Assembly: GCA_016720395.1 (NCBI GenBank)
Contig: JADKKR010000010.1
Span: forward strand, 1-22,009
Reading direction: 5' to 3'
Source of the DNA: Geobacteraceae bacterium
GTDB lineage: Bacteria; Desulfobacterota; Desulfuromonadia; Geobacterales; Pseudopelobacteraceae
DNA: 22,009 nt
Shown: positions 8,054-17,385 of the stretch, piece after piece
Position numbering within the stretch: position 1 is the first letter of the stretch
Layout of the letters: each line of letters starts with the position of its first letter
Position numbers and translations under genes: made by a program
The notes under the pieces: generated by a model
What the model saw: the letters and a program-made list of their open reading frames with translations, nothing else
The model's database searches: none
What the model was told of the DNA's origin: nothing

Positions 8054-10929
8054 TCAGTCACTTGAAACAGGGTCCGCGGCCACGACCTTTGGCAGGGTAA
8101 AGTGGAAACATGAACCGCTGCCGACGCCATCCGATTCGACCCAGATCCGGCCACCGCAGTTCTCCACGATCCGCCTGACCATGGTCAGCCCCATGCCGAC
8201 CCCGCCCGCCGTGGAGTCCAGCTTTTCGAATATGCCGAATATCTTTTCGTGGTAGTTCGGGGCGATGCCGATGCCGTTGTCGCAGACACAAAAGACCGTC
8301 TCCTCCCCCTGCTGTTCGACGGTGATTTCGACCCGGGGGGCTCTCTGGTCGCCCATGTACTTGAGGGCGTTGTCCAGCAGGTTCTGCCAGATCTGCAGCA
8401 GGCGCCGCCGGTCTCCGTAGAGGATCGGGTTGGCTGTGCTCAGGCGGATATCGACCTTGCCGGTGGCGATCTGCCCGGTCACGGCACTCTGGGCCTCGGC
8501 GACCAGTTCCTGAAAGGTCATCTGCTCACGGGATTCGACTGCCCGACCGATGCGTGACATGTCCAGCAGCTCGTTGAGCAGTGCCTCCATCCGGTCGGCA
8601 GCGTTATGCATGAAGTCCAGGTCCTTGTCGATTCGCTCACGGTCTCCGGTTGATATATCCCGCCCCAGATAGCCCAGGAAGGCCTTTATGGTTATCAGTG
8701 GACTGCGCAGGTCGTGGGATACGGTGTAGATAAACTGTTCGATCTCGGCGTTCTTATGTTTCAGTTCCTTCTCGACCAGTTTACGCTCCGAGATGTCCTC
8801 GATCCTGACGGTGGCCCTGGTATTCCCCGAGGAATCTTTGAAGATGCTGGAGGATACATCGGCGGGGAATACTTCCCCGTTTTTTCTGACGAAATTCAGC
8901 TCCCCTTTGAATTCCCCGGTTCGGGCCCTGGTTTCCAGGGCGGGCCTGTAGCGGTTGTCAGACGGATCAATGATCTTCTCTCGTCCCACCTGAATTAATT
9001 CATCGGCGGTCATCCCGAACATCCGACAGCTCTCGGGGTTTACCGCCAGGATGTTTCCGTCGGGGACGGTAATTAAAATGGCGTCATTGCTCATTTCGAA
9101 CAGCAGCCGGAACTTTTCCTCGCTTACCCGCAGGACCTTTTCGGCCTCTTTGAGTTCCGTAATATCATGGGCAACGTGGATGCTGCCGGTCACCTTGCCC
9201 TCATCGTCGAAGAGCGGCGTGACCGTCACGTCCAGCCAGGCATTCAGCCGGGGTTCAAAAACCTCGCTTGAGTGTGGCTGCTTGTCCAGCATCAGCTGTA
9301 CATGGGGACAGTAGTCCGGTGGTGAGTTGAGGCCATGAAACTTGGTGTAGCAGGGCTGGCTGTCGATCTCCTGCATTGTGCAGCCGAGTCGTTGCCATGT
9401 GGCACGGTTGGAGCGAAGGATGCGGTGATTGTTGTCGATGATGGTGATCATGTCTGGTATGGAATCAAAGGTCCTGCGCCACTCGTTGCTGGCACGCCGC
9501 AGTTTTTCCTCCATCCGTTTGCGATCGGACAGATCGATATCCAGGCAGAACAACATCGGCTGATTTCCCCCGGTCTGTATCAGGGCATGGCTGGAATAAA
9601 CCGTCACCGGAGAGCCATCCTTGCGAACCAGTGTCAGCTCCCCGGACGGCACGGGAATGGAGGTCTCTTTCATATGCTGTACGGCCTGCCTGACCTCTTC
9701 GCGCATCCCTGCCGGAATGATCAGGTCCAGCAGGTTGGCCCCAGTGCTTCCGCAGCAGAATAGCCATACAGGGTTTCCGAGGCCTTGTTCCAGAAGAACA
9801 CCGTGCCGTCCAGTTCATACCCCTGTACCGCCAGCGCAGGAACCGTCTCCATCAGTTTCATGAAACGGTCGCGGGTCTCGTTCAGCGCCTGTTCAGCCAG
9901 CTTGCGCCCGGTGATGTCGGTGGATATACCGCAGAGTGACGTCACCTGCCCGTCCTCACCTCTGACCGGGAGTTTGATAGACTCATAGTAATGCAGCCCG
10001 TCGCTGGCCTGGATGCATTCTTCCGATGTAACTACGGCACCCGTCCGAATCACCGTCTGGTCCTCTGCCAGTTGCCTGTCGGCGACGTCGGCAGCAAAAA
10101 AATCGTGGCTGTCTTTGCCGATTGCCTGCTCCCGGGAGAGACCGATCAGATTTGCCAGACGCTGGTTGCAGGCCAGCAGCCGCCCGTCGCGATCCTTCAG
10201 GTAGACAAACGAGGGGATGTTGTCGATGATCGTCTCCAGCAGCTCTTTGGCTGAACGGGAGTCTGCACCGGCACGGTGGGCATCATTGGACATCTGTTCC
10301 AGGACGATCAGGAAGAATGAGAGCCCGAATGACGTGACGGTTATCAGCCCGGCAATGCTGTACGCAGCTGAGATGTAATTCCGGAAGACCGGTTCATTGT
10401 AGTCCAGATGTGCAAGCTGCGCTGCTACCGTAACTATCAGCATGCCCATGTCCAGCAGCAGGGCTGCCACGGTCACTTTTTCCATGGGCTTGAGACCGGG
10501 AGATGAAGAGATCAGGGTGCGGATGATGCAGGCCAGAAAGATCACGCCATAGGACTGCAGAATAATCGTGCGCAGCGAAATCAGCGGATTGACATAGGTA
10601 AACCAGGCCATCAGCAGCAGGAAGCTGAACGACATGGTCAGCATCGGCACGGTGCGGGGAGGGAGATTGCGATGCGTGCTGACGCCCCACCAGAGAAAGC
10701 AGTAGCCCAGAAGGAAAATCTGGTTCTGCAGGGTGATCGTGACAAACACCGGCAGCACCGGCCGCAGGACGATCAGGAAGGCGGCTGTTGCGAAGCAGCC
10801 GATACCGAGCCCCCACAGCAGAAGTGCACGCCTGGGGAACAGCAGGCGCCACAAAAGAAGCATGGCAGCAGAAAAGCAGGTGCAGAGAATACCGACAGCA
10901 ACAATCCCGGTAAAGGCATCCAGTATCAT
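8054..10929 (-). CDS. HK3: 7TM-PAS4 sensor histidine kinase (one frameshift)
   Basis: About 958 residues after correction. The first 215 or so residues form seven hydrophobic helices of a membrane sensor I cannot assign to a named family. PAS domains lie at about 225-350, 355-475, 480-610 and 612-730. The third carries C527-x4-H532-G...PP..C541-P-H543, a Cys/His PAS signature. HisKA has His739 in YTVSHDLRSPL. The ATPase domain has QNLLDNALKYMGDQ, DNGIGIA and GVGMGL. The frame breaks inside PAS2 at a G4 run (9739-9742 on the window strand reads CCCC). One extra G joins YGYSAAEALG to ANLLDLIIPAG seamlessly, so a homopolymer miscall or a single-base deletion is the likely cause. ATG 10927-10929 overlaps the HK4 stop as ATGA with GAGGAG upstream, implying coupling. 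The kinase core groups with HK5. Confidence 0.87.
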
Positions 10930-13437
10930 GACCGCTCCTCTGTTCTTTCGATTGCTGCCCGCGGCAGGGTAAAGCGGAAACAGCTCCCGCGGCCGGTGCC
11001 AGCGGACTCCACCCAGATGGTCCCGCCGTATTTTTCCACGATGCGCTGGATCATGGGCAGCCCGAGTCCCACACCGGAGCTCTTCGGGTCCAGTTTTTCA
11101 AATATTCCAAATACCTTGTGGTGGTATTGGGGGTCGATCCCGATGCCCGTGTCCCTGACGCAAAAGACGGTCTCCCCATTCTCCTGCTGCAGGCCGAGTT
11201 CGATCAGCGGCTGAGTGCCATCGAGGCTGTACTTGATCGCGTTTTCGATCAGGTTCTGCCAGATCTGGGAGAGACGCAGGCGGTCACCGTACAGCATCAG
11301 GTCCGTGTCGGGGAGATGGATATCGACCCTGCGTTCATTGATGACGCCTGCCAGATCACCCAGTACACCATCCAAAATCTCTCTCAGCGATACCCTGCTC
11401 GGCGCCGTTTCTGTGCGGTCAACGCGGGACAGCTCCAGCAGTTCATCCAGCAGCATCTTCATCTTGTCGGTGGCCCCGTGCATAAACTGCAGGTCCTGTG
11501 TGATCCGCTCCCTGATCGCCGGTCGTCAGGTCGCACTCCAGGTAGCCCAGGAAAGTCTTGACGGTCACCAGCGGGCTGCGCAGGTCGTGGGACACGGTGT
11601 AGATGAACTGCTCGATCTCGGCGTTCTTTTTTTTCAGCTCTTTTTCGGCCTGTCTACTCTCGGTGATGTCTATGGTGTACCCTGCCACCAGGGATGCATC
11701 CTCTTTGATGATCGGAAACTTGATGGTGTTGTAGAGCCGCCCGCCCACCTCTTCTTCGATACGCAGGACCTCTCCGCTGGAAACAACCCCCCGGTCCTCT
11801 TCGTGTATCCTCCGGGCAAGTTCCGCGGGAAACAGCTCCGCCATGGAACGGCCGATCAGTTCACTCGAGGGAAGGCCGATCCACGTCTCATAGTTCCTGC
11901 TGAAGCGCAGCACCCTGCTTTCAGTCGCGGTAACCTCCTTGATAAAGGCGTAGATGGGAGAATGGAGCAGGAACAGATCGAACAGCTCGTTGGTCTCCTG
12001 CAAGGCATTGATCAACCGCCTGCGCTCTGTTGTCTCGATGGCGAACACGGCGACGCCGCTAATGCTGCCGTCATCAGCCATGATCTGATTTTGGCTGATT
12101 TCAAACCAGGTCCTGTCGCGATCATCTCCGCCGAACTCCTCCTCGAAAACAAAGACTTCGCCATTCATGGCCCGTTCCAGGCTGCTTTTGGCGACTGCAG
12201 CGTCGTCCGGAGTCATGTAGTCTAACAGGCAGCCCCCCTTTTCAATGTCGGCTCCATACAGGGCCTTCATGAACTTCGCATGGGCATGGTTGAAGGTGGT
12301 ATAGCAAAACGATGTGTCCAGGGAAAAAATCGCAGAGGAGGTACTTTCCAGGATAGCCTGGATGAGGGCATTGTTCTTTTGTGACTCCTGCGCTATGCGG
12401 GTCTCGTGCCGGGTGGCCACCTGTTGTTCAAGCAGTTGCAGTTCCTGCTGTTCAAAGAATCTCTTGCGTCGCAGCAGATATAACGTGCCCAGTGAGATGA
12501 ATCCCGTCAGCAGGAGTATTGCAAGGCCTTTAAATAATGATTCCCGCCGCCAGTCCGCCAGTACCGCAGCAGCATCGCGGCTGACCGCGATGATCAACGG
12601 TTTGGAAAGCTGGAGCCCTGAAGGGTTGAATGTCTTCATGGCGATTATCCGTCTGGTGCCCGATATCCCGGATGTGCCGCTAAAGACATTCTCACTCTTT
12701 GAGCTGGTTATGTGCCGTGTATAAAATGTTCCCGGCACCGCCACACTGGTGACCTGTGCCCCGGCAGTTTCGGGTATCATGATGAACATCAGGCCGTCGC
12801 CATGCACGATGGAACTCCACATGCCGCTGCTGGTAAAATGCACCGACCTGAGCAGTACGGCAAAGTAGTCCGGGTCGAGAGTTGCACCGACAACCCCGTC
12901 GAAGCTGCCATCCCTGCCGGGGATCATCACGCTCAGATTGATCACGAATTTCCCCGTGACAGCCGTGAAGGGAGGCGACACGTAGAGGGTCTCAAGGCGC
13001 TGCTGCTTGCGGGGGATGGAAAAATAATCGCGAGCGCTGAAATCACGCTGCAGGATTTCCTGCCGGCTCGAAGCCACAACCCTGCCGGCCCTGTCCAGAA
13101 ACAGCAAGGTGCGAATTCCCGGCATGGCTTGACACAATTCAGAGAGCCGCCGGTTCATCCCGTCGTCCACGGGAGCGGTGGCCAGGGTCCGCAAAACCCG
13201 GGCAACCGACGCGGTCTGATGCTCCAGGTTGGTTTCAATCACCCTGGCCTGGGTCAGGAGTCGATCCTGCTCGTTTTTTATGATGACGGTACGGTCGTCA
13301 TAAACATCAAATGCCACCCAGGTGATCAGGGTCAGCAATGACAGTACCACGCCGGCCCATGTCGCTGCAGTACTCCGCATAACAGAAGCGGGTTGCACGG
13401 TGTCTGCCGGGACGTCTGTCGTGTAATCAGGAGCCAT
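10926..13437 (-). CDS. HK4: dCache-PAS2 membrane histidine kinase (one frameshift)
   Basis: About 836 residues after correction. The membrane topology is TM1 (25-45), a periplasmic region 50-298 of dCache type (RDFSARDYFSI, then GKFVINLSVMI and GVVGATLDPDYF), and TM2 (301-322). Two PAS domains, at about 345-470 and 470-600, precede HisKA with His617 in YTVSHDLRSPL, then HATPase with QNLIENAIKY, DTGIGID and GVGLGL. dCache domains bind small extracellular molecules such as amino or carboxylic acids; the ligand is unknown here. The frame breaks near 11513, where the coding strand reads GATCAGGGAG; removing one A restores GDRERITQDLQF as in HK1 and HK6. The start ATG (13435-13437) overlaps the end of HK5 by eleven bases and has AAGAGG upstream. 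The stop overlaps HK3 as ATGA. So this is the middle of a tightly coupled kinase trio. Confidence 0.88.
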
Positions 13438-16138
13438 GAGATATCCTCTTCATGTCGTCTGTCTTGCTGTCGACGGTATTCAACGCCCCGGGCAGGGTAA
13501 AGCGGAAGCAGCTCCCCTGACCCTCGCCGGCCGATTCAACCCAGATCCGGCCGCCGTATTTCTCGACGATGCGCCGGACCATGGCCAGCCCCATGCCGAC
13601 GCCTCCGCCGGATGTCTCCAGTCTGACAAAAAGGTCGAAGACCTTTTCCCGGTTTTCGGGCTTGATGCCGACGCCGTTGTCACGCACAAAGAACCGCACA
13701 TCTTCGCCGTCCCGCTCGAAACCGATATCGATACGCGGGGACGGCTGATCCCCCATGTATTTATGGGCATTGTCCAAAAGATTTTGCCAGATCTGCAGCA
13801 ATCTCCGCCGGTCACCGCAGAGCTTCAGATCGGAATCGGCCGACTGGACGTTAACTCTGCCGCGCAGGCTCTGCCCTGCCACCGCTTCCATGGCCTCGGC
13901 AACCAGCTCCCGGAAGCCGGCCTGATCATGGCTGCTCTCCATCCGGCCGGCCCGGGAATACTCCAGCAGCTCTTCAAGCAGGTTCTGCATCCGGTCGGCA
14001 GCGGTCCGGATGAATTCGATGTCCTTGCTGACCCGCTCGTCGTCATCCCCGGCAAGGTCCTGGCAGAGATATCCCAGGAAGGTCTGAAAGGTCACCAGCG
14101 GGCTGCGCAGGTCATGGGTGACCGAGTACGTAAACTGTTCCATTTCGGCGGTCTTATGCTGCAGTTCGATTTCGACGCGCTTGCGTTCGCTGATGTCCTG
14201 GAAAAACCCGAAAATCCTTCTATTCTCCTGGTCACGGTAGCCAATGGCGTGGACGTATCTGCGATTGCCTCTGGCGGTGATGATCTCCAGGTCGAGGTCA
14301 AACGGCTCGCCCTGCTCTATGGCGCGCCGCACCGCACGCTCTATGACCGGCCGGCATTCGGGGGTATAGAATGATACTCCCCGTTCCGCCGTGGGTACAA
14401 AGGAGAGATCTACCTCGTGTATGTGATAGACCTGCTCGGTCCAGGTCTGCTGGCCGGTATCGATATCGACCTCCCAGCCCCCCAGATTTCCGATCCGCTC
14501 CGCCTCTTTGAGCAGGCCCTGGCTCTTCTGCAGCGCCGCTTCCGTTTCCTTACGCCCGGAAATATCCGTGATAAAACCATGCCAGAGTGTCGACCCGTCT
14601 TCCTCGCGTTGCGGCACGGCATTGCCGAACAGCCAGCGCACCGTGCCGTCATCGAACTTCACCCGGTACTCGTGACGCCAGGGGGTCAGGTTCCGGGCGG
14701 AAGCCTGGATGGAATTCACGATCTCCCGGTAATCGTCGGGATGCAGGACGGCAAACACCTGCGCGGCATCATCGCGCACCTCCAGCGGACTGACCCGGTA
14801 TATGTCCCGTATGGCGTCGCTGGCATAGGGAAAACAGGACCTGCCGTCAGGAAACAGACGGTACTGATAGACAACACCCGGCACTCGGCTGGCGATCTTG
14901 TTGAGCAGTCTCAGGGAATCTTCAAGCTGTGCTTCGAACAATCTGCGATCGGTGATATCCCTGGCCACGGCGAAGAGATTGTTGTCGGCTGACGGCGCAG
15001 ACACCCATTCCAGCCAGCGGTATGAGCCATCCTTGCAGCGATAGCGGTTGACGAAATTCAGAATGGACTGACCGCGGGTCTGCCTCTCGACAGCGTCAAG
15101 CGTCGTCGCCCGGTCATCGGGATGGACCAGTTCCAGAAACGGCGTTGCCAGTATTTCCCCATCCGAATAGCCGAGTATGGCTTGCCAGGCCGGATTGACT
15201 CTCCTGAAATAGCCGTCGGTAGAGGCAATGCAGACCAGATCCGGGACCAGATTGAAGAAGCGGGCCAGATCCTCGCTGGTCCTTTTGCTGGCAACGATAT
15301 CCCAACAGAAATCTATCAATGATGAAACAGTCTCCAGATCCTGCTCCCGATAGTTGTCCGGCTTGTTTCCCACTCCGATAATGGCGACGATCAGGTTGTT
15401 GCGGGACACCGGGACGACCAGTTCGCGCTGCACCGGCGCGTGTCCCGGCGGCAATCCTTTGCGGCCGGGCAGGCTGGCGTAGTCATTATGGATAACCGGC
15501 GCGCCGGTATGGACGCATTCGACCCAGACGCCGGCCGCGTCCACCGGGTAGTGACGTCCCTTCCCTTCGGCGCTGCACATGGTCTTGAGAGTGTTGGTTG
15601 ACCAGGTCTGCAAGGTCAGCGTGACCTGATCAGGTTCAAGAAAGTGAAAGAAACCGATGGTGCTCTCGGTGAGCGCCTCCGCTTCGTCGAGGATCTTTGC
15701 CAGCAGTTCGTCCAGGGTGTGGCTGATGGCATATTCGCTCAGCCTGAGGTTGGCCTCCAGGATAATCTCGGCGTTTTTCTGCCGGCTGATATCCTCGAAA
15801 GTTATCCAGCAGGTGCCGTTCTCGGCCGGTATCGCATTGAGATGAGCCCAGAAGCATGAGCCGGTGTTATCAACAATCCTCATGTCCCAGTTTTGCGGCG
15901 CTGTCGACTCAAACAGCCGTTTACGCTGCAGAAAATAACTGTCGGCTTCATTGAATACAAAGAAGCGGTTCAGGCACTGCCCGATCAGCCCGGGTCGGGG
16001 CATCTTCAGCATGTTGGCGGCCGAGAGGTTGGCCTCCAGGATCAACCCCTGCCCGTCGATGATCAGGTACCCGATCGGTGCGAGGTCAAACAGATCAAAA
16101 TATCGGTTCCGCGATTCTTTCAGTTCGCCGTTGTCCAT
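13427..16138 (-). CDS. HK5: PAS-GAF-PAS3 sensor histidine kinase
   Basis: An intact 903-residue kinase without membrane helices. Domains are PAS1 (about 10-125), a GAF domain of the same style as in HK2 (135-290, with GVWVECVHTGAPVIHNDY), PAS2 (295-415), PAS3 (420-545), PAS4 (550-665), HisKA with His675 in YSVTHDLRSPL, and HATPase with QNLLDNAHKYMGDQ, DNGVGIK, FDLFVRL and GVGMGL. Thr replaces the usual Ser before the phospho-acceptor His. I chose ATG 16136-16138, preceded by GAGG, over an in-frame TTG fifteen bases upstream. It is separated from HK6 by a 95-base gap containing two short palindromes, the longest gap between genes in the central cluster, so a local promoter is possible. It ends inside the start of HK4, suggesting coupled translation. 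No receiver or output domain is attached, and the signal is unknown. Confidence 0.93.
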   Translation of the reverse strand: MDNGELKESRNRYFDLFDLAPIGYLIIDGQGLILEANLSAANMLKMPRPGLIGQCLNRFFVFNEADSYFLQRKRLFESTAPQNWDMRIVDNTGSCFWAHLNAIPAENGTCWITFEDISRQKNAEIILEANLRLSEYAISHTLDELLAKILDEAEALTESTIGFFHFLEPDQVTLTLQTWSTNTLKTMCSAEGKGRHYPVDAAGVWVECVHTGAPVIHNDYASLPGRKGLPPGHAPVQRELVVPVSRNNLIVAIIGVGNKPDNYREQDLETVSSLIDFCWDIVASKRTSEDLARFFNLVPDLVCIASTDGYFRRVNPAWQAILGYSDGEILATPFLELVHPDDRATTLDAVERQTRGQSILNFVNRYRCKDGSYRWLEWVSAPSADNNLFAVARDITDRRLFEAQLEDSLRLLNKIASRVPGVVYQYRLFPDGRSCFPYASDAIRDIYRVSPLEVRDDAAQVFAVLHPDDYREIVNSIQASARNLTPWRHEYRVKFDDGTVRWLFGNAVPQREEDGSTLWHGFITDISGRKETEAALQKSQGLLKEAERIGNLGGWEVDIDTGQQTWTEQVYHIHEVDLSFVPTAERGVSFYTPECRPVIERAVRRAIEQGEPFDLDLEIITARGNRRYVHAIGYRDQENRRIFGFFQDISERKRVEIELQHKTAEMEQFTYSVTHDLRSPLVTFQTFLGYLCQDLAGDDDERVSKDIEFIRTAADRMQNLLEELLEYSRAGRMESSHDQAGFRELVAEAMEAVAGQSLRGRVNVQSADSDLKLCGDRRRLLQIWQNLLDNAHKYMGDQPSPRIDIGFERDGEDVRFFVRDNGVGIKPENREKVFDLFVRLETSGGGVGMGLAMVRRIVEKYGGRIWVESAGEGQGSCFRFTLPGALNTVDSKTDDMKRISHGS

Positions 16139-16165
16139 GAAGCAACCTCGCAACCACTCTGGTCA

Positions 16166-16190
16166 GACTGCAGTCCATATTTGAATTCAA
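16166..16190. promoter_or_regulatory. Two adjacent 10-base palindromes in the HK6-HK5 gap
   Basis: GACTGCAGTC (16166-16175) and TTGAATTCAA (16181-16190) are perfect ten-base palindromes five bases apart, in a 95-base noncoding gap upstream of HK5. They could be an operator for a dimeric regulator. No convincing -35/-10 pair was seen, and short palindromes also occur by chance. Confidence 0.25.
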
Positions 16191-16228
16191 GGCCCCCTAC
16201 CACCGCCGACAGTTTCAGTTCGACAGCG

Positions 16229-16249
16229 ACCCATCACCCATCACCCATC
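16229..16249. repeat. Three tandem copies of the heptamer ACCCATC spanning the HK6 stop
   Basis: Three perfect heptamers. On the coding strand they read GATGGGT repeated, producing the MGDG tail of HK6 and its TGA stop. Gain or loss of a unit would change only the last residues and the stop position of HK6. Confidence 0.8.
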
Positions 16250-17385
16250 ATCGCCCCCGGCAGGGTAAAGCGAAAACAGCTGCCCTGACCCTCTCCGGCC
16301 GATTCCACCCAGATCCGGCCGCCGTATTTCTCGACGATGCGCACAACGATGGAAAGCCCCAGCCCTGCGCCCGGACTCTTCTGGTCCAGTTTCTGGAATA
16401 CGCCGAAGATGTTGCCCCGGTTGTGGCTGGCGATGCCGATACCGTTGTCTCTGACGAAAAATACCGCCTCTCCGGTCTGGTTGCCGACGCCGATTTCGAT
16501 GCGGGGAGTAACACCTGGCTGACTGTACTTGATCGCATTTTCGACCAGGTTCTGCCAGAGCTGGCAGAGGTGTGACCGGTCCCCACGCAGCATCAGGTCC
16601 GTATCGGACAGATGGAAGTCAACATTGCGGTCCCTGATGGTACCGGCCAATGATGCCATCACCTCGGCCAGAATCTCGTTGAGTGAAATACAGACCTGAG
16701 CCGTATCTTCCTGCCCGATCATGTGCATCTCCAGCAACCCGTCCAGCATCAGTTCCATCTTGTCGGCGGCACTGTGAATATACTGCAGGTCCTGAGCGAT
16801 CCGCTCCCGGTCGTCACCGGCCATGTCGCTTTCCAGGTAGCCCAGGAAGGTCTTGACGGTCACCAGCGGACTGCGCAGGTCATGGGAGACACTGTAGATC
16901 AAACGTTCGATCTCGGCATTTTTCTCCCTCAGCTGGATAATATGCCCTTCCAGTTCACGTTGAATCAGGCCCCGTTCATGATTCTTCTTGATCAGCTCCC
17001 GCTGCATGGCGATAAATTCGTTATTCAGGAGCGCCATCCGCTCCACCACCTGATTGTCGGAATTCAGCAGCCGTTCGCACCAGAGCAGCAGACCGTCTCC
17101 GTGCGGCAGGCGATGTGCCACCAGCACCCCGGGTACGCCGGTGCGCGGATTGCACGTCAGTTCCTGGTGCCCCGGCTCATACAGCACCCCTTCGTCGCCG
17201 GGGATCAGGTAATCGGTCAGGTCTGCCCCAAGCGGCTTTTTCGACAGGGAGAACATCTGCAGAAATCCCCGGTTGCAATCCCGTATCCGCTGCTGATTAT
17301 CAATCCAGAGGATCGGCACGCGACTCTGCGAGTCGAGAAATTCTGACATCTGCTCGCCGGTTTCGCGGAGTACTGCTCTTATCAC
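16234..17385 (-). CDS. HK6: short PAS histidine kinase coupled to the B12 protein
   Basis: A 383-residue soluble kinase. A single N-terminal PAS-like domain (about 20-110, VPILWIDNQQRIRDCNRGF) is followed by a long coiled coil (115-160), then HisKA with His168 in YSVSHDLRSPLVTVKTF, and HATPase with QNLVENAIKY, DNGIGIA, FGVFQKL and GAGLGL. The start is GTG 17383-17385, which overlaps the TGA of the B12-binding gene as GTGA, with AGAGGAA upstream. Longer in-frame extensions would run into the B12 gene in another frame and are rejected. The lack of other input domains and the strict coupling imply that the B12 protein supplies its signal. The last codons lie in a heptamer repeat. Its tail is the best match in this window to the kinase tail in the chimera at 2246-2560. 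Confidence 0.92.
   Translation of the reverse strand: MIRAVLRETGEQMSEFLDSQSRVPILWIDNQQRIRDCNRGFLQMFSLSKKPLGADLTDYLIPGDEGVLYEPGHQELTCNPRTGVPGVLVAHRLPHGDGLLLWCERLLNSDNQVVERMALLNNEFIAMQRELIKKNHERGLIQRELEGHIIQLREKNAEIERLIYSVSHDLRSPLVTVKTFLGYLESDMAGDDRERIAQDLQYIHSAADKMELMLDGLLEMHMIGQEDTAQVCISLNEILAEVMASLAGTIRDRNVDFHLSDTDLMLRGDRSHLCQLWQNLVENAIKYSQPGVTPRIEIGVGNQTGEAVFFVRDNGIGIASHNRGNIFGVFQKLDQKSPGAGLGLSIVVRIVEKYGGRIWVESAGEGQGSCFRFTLPGAMMGDG

Noticed and set aside
11215..12225. Long plus-strand open frame of 336 codons
   Set aside because: It lies antisense to HK4, whose domains are clear. It has no recognisable domain and is explained by GC-rich codon use on the other strand.
13436..14374. Plus-strand open frame of 312 codons
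   Set aside because: It is the exact antisense of the HK5 kinase core. Similar antisense frames occur opposite every kinase core here.
2266..16275. The recurring GGCAGGGTAAAG stretch as a mobile or regulatory repeat
   Set aside because: Each copy encodes the conserved FTLPG end of a histidine kinase, so coding homology is sufficient explanation.
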